From NCBI GenBank assembly GCA_031361295.1, contig JANMCN010000300.1, forward strand, positions 21,388 to 85,387: a stretch of 64,000 nucleotides of DNA, read 5' to 3'. Position numbers and translations under genes: made by a program. A model generated the notes under the pieces. It saw only the letters and a program-made list of their open reading frames with translations, had not been told where the DNA came from and made no database searches. This document shows positions 1 through 9,338 of this stretch, piece by piece; position 1 is the first letter of the stretch; every line of letters begins with the position of its first letter. Source of the DNA: JALZOC01 sp031361295. Lineage in GTDB: Bacteria; Acidobacteriota; Vicinamibacteria; Vicinamibacterales; 2-12-FULL-66-21.

Positions 1-186
1 CCACCGCAGCGCGAAGGGCGGGGGATGGGTGGGTTCGGTGGTGGTGGCGGTGGGATGGGCGGACGCGGCGGGATGGGGCGCGGCGGCGGCATGGGACGGG
101 GTGGCGGCGGGATGGATCGCAGTGACGTCGACCCTCCCAAGCCGTTGAAGGCCTGGGCCGTGCTTCAGCTGTCCGGCGCGCGTTGA
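1..186 (+). CDS. C-terminal end of a Gly/Met-rich protein (5' truncated)
   Basis: The reading frame is open from the first base of the window and stops at TGA 184-186. The visible 61 residues start with a low-complexity tail of glycine runs broken by MGG, GMGR and GGF, and end in a short ordered segment (DVDPPKPLKAWAVLQLSGAR). Such tails occur on secreted or nucleic-acid-associated proteins, but the body of the protein lies outside the window, so no function can be given. A 272-base gap separates it from the nuclease pair downstream. Confidence 0.55.
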   Translation, partial: PPQREGRGMGGFGGGGGGMGGRGGMGRGGGMGRGGGGMDRSDVDPPKPLKAWAVLQLSGAR

Positions 187-458
187 TCCGTCGTGCGGGC
201 GATCTCGGGGTCGCCGCTGGGCGATTTTCGCGGCCGGGCCAATGGCACCAGTCGCAGCTCCTGAGAACGCTCTGGCCAGTCTCGACTTCGATCTGCCGGG
301 GTGGCCCTGGCATCGTTCGTCGACGGCATCGGGGCAGGCCGCGGTCCGCACGTGGTCTGCCATCGGCGGCACCGTGGTTTGCAGTATGGTTGACACGACA
401 GCCGTGTTGCGCGGCTGTGTACCGGTGACCCGGCAGGACGTCCGGGAAGGAGCACGAT

Positions 459-3400
459 CTGGCCTCGCGAACGACACCCGCGTCCTCAATCCGTCTCGTC
501 GAGTCTGCTGCCGCGGAGCTGCGGCTCTTCGAAGCACGGGCGTTCATCCGCGCCCGCGTCGCCGGTGGCGCGCTATGGCTCGTCGGCCCGTCACGCGGGG
601 CGGTTGACGACCTCGCCCGCTCTGTTGCGCGCGAGTGTGGCGCCACGATCGGGCTGCACCGGTTCAGCGTCACGCAGCTGGCGGCGCGCCTCGCAGCCGC
701 CGTCCTCGCGGACGCCCGGCTCGCGCCGGCGACCTACCTGGGTTCGGAAGCCGTTGCTGCGCGTGCGGTCTTCGAGGCGCAGCGCGCCGGGGCGCTGGAT
801 TATTTTGGTCCCGTCGCCGCGACGCCCGGTTTTCCACGGGCGCTCGCACGGACGCTGCAGGAACTTCGCCTCGCACACGTCGGTGAAGCCGATCTGGCTC
901 GACTTCCGCTTGGCGGGGCCGATCTCTCTGTGCTTCTGCAGGCATTCGAACAGCAGTTCGCCCAGGCATCGGCCACCGATCGCGCCACACTGTTCGCCGC
1001 GGCCACGGCCGGGCTTCGCGCCGGAGCGGAGGGCGCCGGGGTGCCCTTGCTGCTGCTCGACGTGGCCTTCGAATCCGAGGTCGAGTTCGAGTTCCTGCAG
1101 GCCCTGATCCGCGCGTCGTCGGACGTGCTCATCACGGTTCCGTTCGGGGACGCCCAGGCGCTCCAGCGCCTCGCGTCGATGGGCGTCACGGCGCACGTGC
1201 TCGATCCCTCGGTCACGCCCTCGGGGGAGGCCGGGCCGGCGACGGATCTGATCGCGCTCCGGCGAAACCTCTTCGCCCGGAGGCAGCCCCCTGCGCGGGA
1301 GCAGGCTGGTGACGTGCGATTTTTTTCTGCGCCCGGGGAAGGGCGCGAATGCGTCGAAGTCGCCCGTCGCATCATCGAAGAAGCGCGCGCCGGTGTGTCG
1401 TTCGACGACATGGCGGTCTTCGTCCGGTCGCCCCAGCGCTATGCCGGTTTACTCGAGCACGCCTTCAAGCGCGCCGGCATTCCGGCGTGGTTCGATCGAG
1501 GCACGGTTCGTCCTCATCCAGCGGGCCGCGCCTTCATGGCCCTGCTCGCGTGCGCATGCGAGAAACTCTCGGCCCGCCGCTTCGCCGAGTATCTCTCGCT
1601 CGCCCAGGTGCCGCAGGCGGACGCGCCTCGTCTCACCGAATTCGTCGCCCCTGACGACGAGCACCTGGGCCCGATCGCCGAGCGCGGCTCCGAGGAGGAC
1701 ACACCTGCAGTCGTCGATCCCCCGGCGCCGGGTGGCGACGACGAGGGCATTGTCGATGGCGCCCTGCGCGCCCCGTGGAAGTGGGAGACGCTCATCGTCG
1801 AATCGGCGGTGATCGGCGGCGACCCTGGGCGGTGGCATCGGCGGCTGGCCGGGCTCGCCCAGGAGTACCGCGTCAAGATCCAGGAAGAGTCACGCGAGGA
1901 TCCGGAGTCCCCGCGTGCGAAGCGGTTCCATCGTGACGTGGAGAACCTGGCGCACCTCCGAACGTTCGCGCTTCCCATCATCGACCTGCTGGCCGCGTGG
2001 CCCTCTCACGCCACCTGGGGCGACTGGCTGGGCTGGTTCGCGGAGCTCGCGCCCAGGGTGCTGCGGCAGCCGGAACGGGTGCTGCGCGTCATCGCGGAGC
2101 TGCGGCCCATGGCCGATATCGGTCCCGTCTCGCTCGATGAAGCGCGCGACGTGCTCGGAGAGAGGCTGCTCACCCTGGAGCTGGACCCGCCACGCCATCG
2201 CTACGGACGCGTCTTCGTCGGCGGTCCGCAGCAGGCCCGGGGGCGTGCGTTTCGCGTCGTGTTCGTCGCCGGCCTTGCCGAGCGCCTGTTTCCGATGAAG
2301 CCGCATGAAGACCCGATGCTGCTCGACGAGGAAATGCGCGTGCCGCTCGGCGCGGGCCTCGCGGTCCAGGAGGATCGCGGGCGGAACGAGCGGCTCATGC
2401 TCCGCCTGGCGGTCGGCAGCGCCACCGAGCGGCTGTGGCTCTCGTATCCGCGCGTCGACGTCGCCGAATCGCGCCCGCGCGTGCCGTCGTTCTACGCACT
2501 CGACATCATGCGGGCGATGACGGGGCGCGTGCCGAACCACGAAGAGCTGCAGGAGCGCGCCGCCGCCGCAGGCGCCGCGGGCCTGGCCTGGCCGTCACCC
2601 GCCGAGCCCGCGCGCGCGATCGACGACTTCGAGCACGACCTGTCCGTCCTGCGCGAACTGCTGCTGACCGACGATGCGAACGCGGTGCGGGGGCATGCCC
2701 ACTACCTGCTGCAGCTGAACGAGGCGCTCAAGCGATCCGTATCCGCACGCTGGTCGCGCGCGCGTTCGTCGTGGACGCCGTTCGACGGGATCACGCGGGT
2801 GACCGGCAACACGCGCGAGCTGCTGGCGCGCCAGCGACTCGCGTCACGACCCTACTCGCTCTCGGCGTTGCAGAAGTTTTCGAGCTGCCCCTACCAGTTC
2901 CTGCTGTCGGCGGTGTACCGGCTGCAGCCGGCCGAGGACCCGGAACCGCTCCAGAAGCTGGATCCGCTCACCCGCGGCGCGCTGTTCCATGCGGTGCAGG
3001 CCGCGTTTTTCCGGGAACTGCGCCAGAGCGGGGGGCTGCCGCTGACGGAGGCCGGTCTTCCCCGGGCCCTTGCCGTGCTCGACTCGATGGTGGCGCGCAT
3101 CGCGGCCGGATACTACGAGCGGCTCGCCCCGGCGATCGATCGCGTCTGGCGCGACGAGGTGGCGGACATCGCGAGAGACCTGCGCGTCTGGGCGCGGCGT
3201 CTGCCCGATGCGGGCGACTGGCGGCCCGAGTACTTCGAATACAGCTTCGGCCTCTCCGACGACGGCCGCGACCCGCGCAGCGTCCCCGATCCGGTCCTCG
3301 TCGATGGCCGCTTTCTCCTGCGGGGCTCGATCGACCTGATCGAGCAGCAGCCGGGAGGCGTGCTGCTGCGTGTGACCGACCACAAGACCGGAAAGAATCG

Positions 3401-3761
3401 GACGACGCCGAGAACGATCATCGGCGGCGGGGCCGCGCTCCAGCCCGTGGTGTACAGCCTCGTGGTGGAACAGCTCATGGCCACGCCCGTGGCGTCGGGC
3501 CGCCTCTTCTACTGCACCGCCGCGGGCGGGTTCACGAACCACGAGATCCCCATCAACGAGCAGACCCGGCGGGCCGGCCTCGAGGCGCTCGAAATCGTCG
3601 ATCGTGCGATTGAACTGGGCTTCCTCCCGGCCGCGCCCGCCGATCGGGCGTGCGTCTGGTGCGACTTTCGGACCGTGTGCGGACCGCACGAGGAGAAGCG
3701 CACCCGGATGAAGTCCCAGGACAAGCTGGGGGACCTGCGCGCGCTGAGGGAAATGCCATGA
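459..3761 (+). CDS. addB: AddB-like PD-(D/E)XK nuclease subunit, probable CTG start
   Basis: This is the likely nuclease partner of the helicase-nuclease downstream in double-strand-break repair. About 1,100 residues fit the AddB size range. The N-terminal segment LWLVGPSRGAVDDLAR sits where a Walker A loop is expected but lacks the lysine. Near residue 810 a cysteine (FSSCPYQF) and near residue 1064 the cluster CVWCDFRTVC match the four-cysteine Fe-S staple of AddB/Cas4-type nucleases. Between them, GSIDLIEQ and RVTDHKTGK carry the PD-(D/E)XK catalytic residues. The frame opens after TGA 426-428 and has no ATG, GTG or TTG until GTG 930, yet residues before 930 read as good protein. CTG 459 follows AAGGAG (447-452) at 6 bases and is my chosen start. 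The 3' end overlaps the next gene as ATGA. Confidence 0.82.
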   Translation: MASRTTPASSIRLVESAAAELRLFEARAFIRARVAGGALWLVGPSRGAVDDLARSVARECGATIGLHRFSVTQLAARLAAAVLADARLAPATYLGSEAVAARAVFEAQRAGALDYFGPVAATPGFPRALARTLQELRLAHVGEADLARLPLGGADLSVLLQAFEQQFAQASATDRATLFAAATAGLRAGAEGAGVPLLLLDVAFESEVEFEFLQALIRASSDVLITVPFGDAQALQRLASMGVTAHVLDPSVTPSGEAGPATDLIALRRNLFARRQPPAREQAGDVRFFSAPGEGRECVEVARRIIEEARAGVSFDDMAVFVRSPQRYAGLLEHAFKRAGIPAWFDRGTVRPHPAGRAFMALLACACEKLSARRFAEYLSLAQVPQADAPRLTEFVAPDDEHLGPIAERGSEEDTPAVVDPPAPGGDDEGIVDGALRAPWKWETLIVESAVIGGDPGRWHRRLAGLAQEYRVKIQEESREDPESPRAKRFHRDVENLAHLRTFALPIIDLLAAWPSHATWGDWLGWFAELAPRVLRQPERVLRVIAELRPMADIGPVSLDEARDVLGERLLTLELDPPRHRYGRVFVGGPQQARGRAFRVVFVAGLAERLFPMKPHEDPMLLDEEMRVPLGAGLAVQEDRGRNERLMLRLAVGSATERLWLSYPRVDVAESRPRVPSFYALDIMRAMTGRVPNHEELQERAAAAGAAGLAWPSPAEPARAIDDFEHDLSVLRELLLTDDANAVRGHAHYLLQLNEALKRSVSARWSRARSSWTPFDGITRVTGNTRELLARQRLASRPYSLSALQKFSSCPYQFLLSAVYRLQPAEDPEPLQKLDPLTRGALFHAVQAAFFRELRQSGGLPLTEAGLPRALAVLDSMVARIAAGYYERLAPAIDRVWRDEVADIARDLRVWARRLPDAGDWRPEYFEYSFGLSDDGRDPRSVPDPVLVDGRFLLRGSIDLIEQQPGGVLLRVTDHKTGKNRTTPRTIIGGGAALQPVVYSLVVEQLMATPVASGRLFYCTAAGGFTNHEIPINEQTRRAGLEALEIVDRAIELGFLPAAPADRACVWCDFRTVCGPHEEKRTRMKSQDKLGDLRALREMP

Positions 3762-6700
3762 GCGCGCTCGCCGACCAGTCCGCCCGCGACGCGATCGCGA
3801 CGGCGCTCGACGAGACCCTGGTCGTCGAAGCGGCCGCAGGCACGGGAAAGACGACCGAGCTCGTCAAGCGGATCCTGCGGATACTCGGGACGGGACGCAC
3901 GACCGTCGAGAAGATTGTCGCGGTCACGTTCACCGAGAAGGCAGCCGGGGAGCTGAAGCTGCGTCTCAGAGAGGCTCTTGAGCACGAACGCGCGGCGGTG
4001 AAGGAGGTCGACGTCCGGCAGCAGCTCGATAAGGCGCTCGCGAGCCTCGAGGAGGCGCACGTCAGCACCATCCATGGCTTCTGCGCCGAGCTGCTGCGCG
4101 AGCGACCGGTCGAAGCGTGCGTCGACCCGCTCTTTGCCGTGCTGACCGAGGCGCAGGCACAGCGCCTGTTCGACGAAGCGTTCGCCGGCTGGTTGCAGGC
4201 GAAGCTGGCCGATCCGCCGGAGGCCGTGCGCCGCGCGCTTCGGCGCACGAGGCCGGTGTCGTTCTCGGGACAGGCCCGTCCGCATCCGGATGGGCCCGTG
4301 GATCGCCTGCAGCGCGCCGCCTGGGATTTGTCGCAGTGGCGGGACTTCTCCGCCGCGTGGACGCGCCGGCCGTTCGATCGTGAGGCCCATGTCGACCGCC
4401 TCGTGACCGACCTGCGGGCGTTCGCCACCATGACCGAGCGGCCGTCGTACGCACGGGACTACCTCTATCTGGATACCGCGCCGGCCCGGCACCTGAGCCA
4501 GGAGATCCAGGGCCGCGACGAGAAGGGCGCGCGCGACGTCTCCGAGTACGACTGGCTCGAAGCCCGTCTCGTCGATCTGTCGCGCGATCGCAGCTTCTCC
4601 AAGGCGCGCCACGGCCGCGGCCCGGGCTATGCGCCCGGCGTCGCCAGGGCCCTCGTGGTCGAGACGCTCGACTCGCTGCGCGCGCAGCTCGACGGCTTCC
4701 GGCTCGATGCCGACGCGGATCTCGCGGCCGGGCTGCAGCAGGAGCTCGAGGGCGCCCTCCAGCGCTACGAAGACCTGAAAGCGAGGGCCGGGGCGCTGGA
4801 CTTCCTGGATCTGTTGCTCAAGACCCGGACGCTCGTGACCGGCAACGCGGCCGTCCGCCGGGGGTTCCAGTCGCGCTTCACGCATCTCTTCGTCGACGAG
4901 TTCCAGGACACGGATCCGCTGCAGGCGGAGATTCTGCTGCTGCTCGCAGCCGCCGATCCGACCCACGTCGACTGGCGGACCGCGGTCCCTGTTCCCGGTC
5001 GCCTCTTCATCGTCGGCGACCCGAAGCAGTCGATTTACAGGTTCCGCAGGGCCGATGTCGGCATTTATCGCGAGGTCTGCGAGCACCTCGAGAGATGCGG
5101 AGCGCAGCGGTTGCGACTGACGACCAGCTTCCGCAGCGTGCCGCAAATCCAGGCGTGCATCAACGCGGCGTTCGCCCCGGTCATGACAGGGGATCCGTTC
5201 ACGCTGCAGGCCGATTACGTGCCGCTCACACCCGTCAGGTCCGACACTCCGTCCCAGCCCGCGGTCATCGCGCTGCCCGTGCCCGCACCCTACGCCACCC
5301 GGAACGTCTCGGCGATCGCGATTGAGAAGTCACTGCCCGACGCGGTTGGCGCGTTCGTGGACTGGGTGGTCACCCGGAGCGGATGGATGGTCACTGAGCG
5401 GTCAGGAGATCACCCGGTCAACGTCGCGCCGAAGCACGTCTGCATCCTCTTCCGGCGGTTTCTCAGCTTCGGGGAAGACGTCACGCAGCCGTACGTGCAG
5501 GCGCTCGACGCCAGGGGAGTGCGTCACGTCCTGGTGGGAGGCAAGTCGTTTCACGACCGGGAGGAGGTCGAGAGCGTGCGCGCCGCACTGGCGGCGATTG
5601 AGTGGCCCGACGACGAGCTGTCGGTCTTCGCGACGCTGCGGGGGGCGCTCTTCGCGATCGGGGACGAGGAGCTGTTCGAATGGAAGCAGGGAGATCGCGC
5701 GGCCGGGTTCGGTGTGCTCCATCCGTTCCGGATCCCCTCGTCGGTCACCCCGCATCTGGCTCCGATCGCCTCGGCGCTGCAGCTTCTCCGGAGGCTGCAC
5801 GGCCGCCGCAACTACGTGCCGCTCGCCGAGACGATTCATGAACTGATGCACGCGACGCGTGCGCACGTGGGCCTGGTGCTGCGGACGGCCGGAGAGCAGG
5901 CGCTCGCGAACGTGCTGCACGTGGCCGAACTGGCGCGCCAGTACGAAGCCGGCGGGGGCATCTCGTTCCGCGGATTCGTCGACGAACTGCGCGCCGCGGC
6001 GGAGACGGCCCAGGCCGCCGAAGCGCCGATTCTCGAGGAGGGGAGCGACGGCGTTCGCATGATGACCGTTCACAAGGCGAAGGGGCTGGAGTTCCCGATC
6101 GTGATCCTGGCGGACGCCACCTGCAAGCTGTCGCGTGCGGACGCCGGACGGTGGCTCGATTCGGAGCGCCGCCTGTGCGCGTTGAAGCTCGGAGGCTGGG
6201 CCCCCGTCGACCTCCTCCTGCACGACGGCGAGGAGGCCGCACGCGACAAAGCCGAAGCGGAGCGTCTCACTTACGTCGCCGCCACGCGCGCCCGCGACGT
6301 GCTCGTGATTCCGGTCGTCGGGGATGGACCGTACGAGGGCGGCTGGCTCGATCCGCTGATGCCCGCGATCTACCCGCCGGAGCCGGCCCGGCGGACGCCC
6401 GGCACGCCCGCAGGGTGCGCGGCGTTCCAGTCGAAGGACTCGGTGATGAATCGTCCCGACGGCGATCCCGCGCGGTCCCAGACCGTCGCGCCGGGGGCCT
6501 ATGTCTTTGGAGCGTCCAACAGCCAGTCGCCGGCTCCCGCTTCCCGAACCCCGAGTGCCGAATCCCGAGTCCCGACAGAGTACACAGTGGTGTGGTGGGA
6601 TCCGCATTGCCTTCGCCTTGGCGCGGCGTCTTCCTTCGGCCTGCGTCGCGACGATCTGATCGTGAAGGACGGCGACAAGTTGGCCATCGAGGAGCGAATG

Positions 6701-7312
6701 ATCGCGTATGAGCGCTGGCGCGCCGATCACGCCGCGGTCGTAGAAGTGGCGAGCCGGCCGGGCGTGCGTGTCCAGACGGCGACGGCGTGGGCCGCCGCGG
6801 CCGCGCGGGACGGCATCGATCAGGTCATCGCCGAGGCGGCGCAGATTGACATCATCGAACTGCGCGGCGCCGCGGACCGGCCCCGCGGCCCCAGGTTCGG
6901 CACGCTGGTCCACGCCGTGCTGGCGACGGTGCCGCTCGATGCGTCCGACGCCGTGGTGGAGCGGACAGCAGACACTCAGGGCCGGCTGCTGCTCGCCTCA
7001 GCCGTCGAGGTCGCGGCGGCTGCCGTGGTCGTGACGTCCGTGCTGCGGCACGATCTCATCGGCCGCGCGCGCGCCGGCACGGGGCTCAGGCGCGAGTCGC
7101 CGATCACGTGGCTGCAGAAAGACGGCACGATGATCGAGGGTGTGCTCGACCTCGCCTTCGAGGAGAGCGGGGTCACGGTCGTCGTCGACTTCAAGACCGA
7201 CCACGAACTGGCCGCCGGCGAAAATCGATATCGCGCGCAGCTGCAGCAATACGTGAATGCGGTGGCGCGGGCGACCGGGTCGGCTGCCGCCGGCGTTCTC
7301 TTCAAGGTGTAG
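3758..7312 (+). CDS. addA: AddA-like UvrD/RecB-family helicase-nuclease
   Basis: This is an ATP-dependent DNA helicase with a C-terminal nuclease, acting with the upstream gene in end resection. In 1,184 residues I see Walker A GTGKTT (28-33), motif Ia TFTEKAAGEL, Walker B/motif II VDEFQDTDPLQ (about 378-390), motif III GDPKQSIYRFRRADV (about 420-434), motif V TVHKAKGLEFP (about 768-779) and motif VI YVAATRARD (about 838-847). The C-terminal RecB-type nuclease is GTLVHAVLATV followed by GVLDLAF and VVDFKTD (about 1126-1147). ATG 3758 overlaps the upstream stop (ATGA), so the pair is translationally coupled. A proline/serine-rich linker near residues 905-950 is unusually low in complexity. RecB is an alternative name, but no RecC or RecD is present. 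Confidence 0.9.
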   Translation: MSALADQSARDAIATALDETLVVEAAAGTGKTTELVKRILRILGTGRTTVEKIVAVTFTEKAAGELKLRLREALEHERAAVKEVDVRQQLDKALASLEEAHVSTIHGFCAELLRERPVEACVDPLFAVLTEAQAQRLFDEAFAGWLQAKLADPPEAVRRALRRTRPVSFSGQARPHPDGPVDRLQRAAWDLSQWRDFSAAWTRRPFDREAHVDRLVTDLRAFATMTERPSYARDYLYLDTAPARHLSQEIQGRDEKGARDVSEYDWLEARLVDLSRDRSFSKARHGRGPGYAPGVARALVVETLDSLRAQLDGFRLDADADLAAGLQQELEGALQRYEDLKARAGALDFLDLLLKTRTLVTGNAAVRRGFQSRFTHLFVDEFQDTDPLQAEILLLLAAADPTHVDWRTAVPVPGRLFIVGDPKQSIYRFRRADVGIYREVCEHLERCGAQRLRLTTSFRSVPQIQACINAAFAPVMTGDPFTLQADYVPLTPVRSDTPSQPAVIALPVPAPYATRNVSAIAIEKSLPDAVGAFVDWVVTRSGWMVTERSGDHPVNVAPKHVCILFRRFLSFGEDVTQPYVQALDARGVRHVLVGGKSFHDREEVESVRAALAAIEWPDDELSVFATLRGALFAIGDEELFEWKQGDRAAGFGVLHPFRIPSSVTPHLAPIASALQLLRRLHGRRNYVPLAETIHELMHATRAHVGLVLRTAGEQALANVLHVAELARQYEAGGGISFRGFVDELRAAAETAQAAEAPILEEGSDGVRMMTVHKAKGLEFPIVILADATCKLSRADAGRWLDSERRLCALKLGGWAPVDLLLHDGEEAARDKAEAERLTYVAATRARDVLVIPVVGDGPYEGGWLDPLMPAIYPPEPARRTPGTPAGCAAFQSKDSVMNRPDGDPARSQTVAPGAYVFGASNSQSPAPASRTPSAESRVPTEYTVVWWDPHCLRLGAASSFGLRRDDLIVKDGDKLAIEERMIAYERWRADHAAVVEVASRPGVRVQTATAWAAAAARDGIDQVIAEAAQIDIIELRGAADRPRGPRFGTLVHAVLATVPLDASDAVVERTADTQGRLLLASAVEVAAAAVVVTSVLRHDLIGRARAGTGLRRESPITWLQKDGTMIEGVLDLAFEESGVTVVVDFKTDHELAAGENRYRAQLQQYVNAVARATGSAAAGVLFKV

Positions 7313-7326
7313 GGCGGGCCGCGCGC

Positions 7327-7743
7327 TCATTCACCGCGCTGACGGCCTCTCGTGGCTTTCACGTCCGCGCGCTTCTTCTTCGAGGTGAGACGCCGCTCCC
7401 TGGAGGCCGCCCCGGGCTTCGTCGGGCGGCGCTTTTTCGGGCGGCGCGACGCCTGCTCGATGAGCGCCACGAGCCGATCCCGCGCCGCCTCCCGGTTCTG
7501 CCCCTGGGTGCGATGCTCGCGGGAGTCGATCACCAGTACGCCGCCCGTGGTCAGCCGGCTGCCGGCGAGTGCCCTCAATCGCGTCTCGATCTCCACCGGG
7601 AGAGAAGACCGACCGATGTCGAACCGCAGCTGGACCGCGGTCGACACCTTGTTGACGTTCTGACCGCCAGGTCCGGACGCGCGTACGAACCGCTCGTCGA
7701 TCTCCCCGTCCTCGATCGACAGCGTGTCCGAAATCCGGATCAT
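7327..7743 (-). CDS. arfB: ArfB/YaeJ-type peptidyl-tRNA hydrolase (ribosome rescue)
   Basis: ArfB hydrolyses peptidyl-tRNA on ribosomes stalled at the end of mRNA. The 138-residue length is typical. The catalytic GGQ is at residues 26-28 in the context RASGPGGQNVNKV, shared with class I release factors. The C-terminal tail from about residue 100 is very basic (RRPKKRRPTKP, TSKKKRADVK), as expected for the part that probes the empty mRNA channel. It lacks the codon-recognition domains of RF1 and RF2. It starts 13 bases after the Bax inhibitor-1 gene and probably shares its transcript. It ends 14 bases from the convergent addA stop. Confidence 0.93.
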   Translation of the reverse strand: MIRISDTLSIEDGEIDERFVRASGPGGQNVNKVSTAVQLRFDIGRSSLPVEIETRLRALAGSRLTTGGVLVIDSREHRTQGQNREAARDRLVALIEQASRRPKKRRPTKPGAASRERRLTSKKKRADVKATRGRQRGE

Positions 7744-7756
7744 GACGGCGTCGGAC

Positions 7757-8473
7757 TCAGTTCCGGCGATTGCCGGTGAATCGCAGCAGCATCATGAACA
7801 GGTTGATGAAGTCGAGGTAGAGGGTCAGCGCCCCGACGATCGCATAGGAACCCGTCCGGCCGTCCGGCATCGCCAGCGCCATCGCCTTGAGGCGCTGCGC
7901 GTCATATGCCGTCAGTCCGGTGAACACGATGACGCCGATGAAGGACAGCACGAACTGGAGGCCGTCGCTGTGCCAGAACATCCCGACGAACGAGGCGATG
8001 ACGACCCCGATGAGGCCCATGAAGAGAAACTGTCCCCAGCCCGCCAGACTGCGCTTCGTCACGGTGCCGTACCCCGCGAGAGCCCCGAACGTCCCGGCCG
8101 TCACCATGAACGTGGTCGCGACCGACTCCCCCGTGAACGCGAGCAGCACGAATGCCATCGTCAGACCGGTGAGCGCGGAGTAGGCCATGAACAGCAGCGA
8201 CGCCATCGCCGGAGCCATGGATTGCACGCGCGCGGACAGCCAGACGACGATCCCGAGCTGGCCGATCATCAGGCCCCAGAAGAGCGGCCGGTTGCGGGCA
8301 ATCGTGAGGACGATTTCCGGACTGGCCGCGACGAAGTACGCGACGAGGGCCGTAATCGTGAGCCCGGCGGCCATCCAGCCATAGACCGAGCGGAGGAACA
8401 CGGTGACGCGCTCGTCCGCCGCGTAGGGCCGGGTGAACGCGGTATCCGGTGTGATTTCGTCGAAACGTGCCAT
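7757..8473 (-). CDS. Bax inhibitor-1/YccA family membrane protein
   Basis: This is a 238-residue integral membrane protein with six or seven hydrophobic segments across almost its whole length. The soluble start (ARFDEITPDTAFTRPY) and the C-terminal segment LTAYDAQRLKAM with YLDFINLFMMLLRF are characteristic of the BI-1/YccA/TMBIM family, proposed to act as pH-sensitive calcium leak channels or quality-control partners of FtsH. The start at 8473 is set by a perfect AAGGAGGT seven bases upstream. Longer versions of the frame read into non-coding sequence. It probably leads a two-gene unit with arfB. Confidence 0.93.
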   Translation of the reverse strand: MARFDEITPDTAFTRPYAADERVTVFLRSVYGWMAAGLTITALVAYFVAASPEIVLTIARNRPLFWGLMIGQLGIVVWLSARVQSMAPAMASLLFMAYSALTGLTMAFVLLAFTGESVATTFMVTAGTFGALAGYGTVTKRSLAGWGQFLFMGLIGVVIASFVGMFWHSDGLQFVLSFIGVIVFTGLTAYDAQRLKAMALAMPDGRTGSYAIVGALTLYLDFINLFMMLLRFTGNRRN

Positions 8474-8504
8474 GCGCACAACCTCCTTGGTTGGTGATCC
8501 TTCG

Positions 8505-8510
8505 ATGCTA
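8505..8510 (-). promoter_or_regulatory. -10 element TAGCAT for the BI-1/arfB unit
   Basis: On the minus strand TAGCAT lies 31 bases before the ATG at 8473, giving a leader of roughly 25 bases that contains AAGGAGGT. No convincing -35 is visible. This is a conventional leadered arrangement, unlike the leaderless candidates in this window. Confidence 0.45.
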
Positions 8511-8696
8511 GCACGGCCCGGCCGGCGCGCCCGGGCGGGCGCGAGTGTACCCAGACGGGCTTCGGATGTCGTTTGCCCCGGACGGCCTCGAGACGACCCG
8601 GAGGTGCCAGACGGCCCACCGCTCAACGTCATCGAAGCCCGGACGCGCCCATCCGCCAGGGTGGCGGATAACCGCGACGACGGGCGACCGGGGCCG

Positions 8697-8702
8697 TATA
8701 CT
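8697..8702 (+). promoter_or_regulatory. -10 element TATACT, leaderless start at 8709
   Basis: TATACT ends six bases before ATG 8709, so the predicted transcription start coincides with the start codon. No Shine-Dalgarno sequence is present. This is one of eight such arrangements in the window. Confidence 0.6.
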
Positions 8703-8708
8703 ACCCGT

Positions 8709-9140
8709 ATGACAGCACAGACCTACGCCAACCATGCGCACCGGCCGACACCCACCGCGGTCGGAGGTTTCTTCCTCGTCGTGGCGCTCGCGTCCTTCGC
8801 GATGCGGTGGTTCAATGTGGGCGGCCGGGCGTCCTTTGCGGTCGGTCTGCTTGCGCTCTGCGGTGCGGTCCTGACGCTGCTGCTGATCAGCCGCGCCTAT
8901 ACGACCAAGCTGCAGGACCGGATCATCAGACTCGAGATGCGCGTGCGGGGCGCGAGGGTCTTGACGCCGGATCAGCAGCGCCTGCTCGAGCAGTTGTCCA
9001 TCAAGCAGGTTGTCGCGCTGCGATTCGCGTCCGATCCTGAACTGCCGGCCCTTCTCGAACGCGCGACCCGCGAGAAGCTCGCGCCGGCGGACATCAAGCG
9101 TGCGATTACGGTCTGGACTCCGGATCTCGACCGCACGTAG
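8709..9140 (+). CDS. DUF6526 family two-helix membrane protein
   Basis: The product is 143 residues. The N-terminus TYANHAHRPTPTA followed by two hydrophobic helices (about residues 17-35 and 42-60) and a cytoplasmic helical tail matches the DUF6526 family, common in Acidobacteriota and of unknown function. The tail carries LIIRLEMRVR-like amphipathic sequence and ends in ADIKRAITVWTPDLDRT. ATG 8709 has no Shine-Dalgarno but has TATACT six bases upstream, favouring this start over longer in-frame options. It is divergent from the BI-1 gene across a 235-base intergenic region. Confidence 0.82.
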   Translation: MTAQTYANHAHRPTPTAVGGFFLVVALASFAMRWFNVGGRASFAVGLLALCGAVLTLLLISRAYTTKLQDRIIRLEMRVRGARVLTPDQQRLLEQLSIKQVVALRFASDPELPALLERATREKLAPADIKRAITVWTPDLDRT

Positions 9141-9151
9141 CTCGGTGAACC

Positions 9152-9168
9152 CGTCCCGCAACGGGACG
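9152..9168 (+). other. Short perfect hairpin between DUF6526 and metallothionein genes
   Basis: Seven-base arms (CGTCCCG and CGGGACG) enclose the loop CAA. There is no T-run, so it is a weak terminator candidate. It may instead sit in the metallothionein leader, 20 bases before its ATG. Confidence 0.4.
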
Positions 9169-9188
9169 TTCCAATTGGAGACGGCACC

Positions 9189-9338
9189 ATGTCTCAGCCT
9201 CAAGTCTGCGCACATCCCGGATGCTCATGCGCCGTGACTCCGAACGGCGAGTTCGGCAAGTACTGCAGCGACCACTGCAAAGACGCGAAGGGCATGACCG
9301 AGCTGCGGTGCGGGTGCAATCACCCCGCCTGCCGCTGA
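9189..9338 (+). CDS. Bacterial metallothionein (49 aa)
   Basis: This is a small metal-sequestering protein. The 49 residues contain eight cysteines: C7, C12 and C14 (CX4CXC), C26 and C30 (YCSDHC), then C41, C43 and C48 in CGCNHPAC with H45. This spacing matches the SmtA/BmtA-type prokaryotic metallothionein, whose CXCXHXXC end binds zinc or cadmium through cysteine and histidine. ATG 9189 has GGAG eight bases upstream. The gene lies between DUF6526 and a convergent dehydrogenase. A second copy with the same spacing is at 38316-38531, which supports both being real. A candidate stem (CCGCC/GGCGG) followed by a pyrimidine tract lies just after the stop at about 9350-9378. Confidence 0.85.
   Translation: MSQPQVCAHPGCSCAVTPNGEFGKYCSDHCKDAKGMTELRCGCNHPACR

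Noticed and set aside
390..418. TTGACA with an adjacent perfect hairpin (ACAGCCG/CGGCTGT) upstream of addB
   Set aside because: No -10 lies at 16-18 bases, so a promoter cannot be supported. The hairpin is short and may be chance.
3509..5146. Long minus-strand frame opposite the addB/addA genes
   Set aside because: It is a shadow of the real genes at high G+C, and its translation is Arg/Gly/Pro-rich without any motif.
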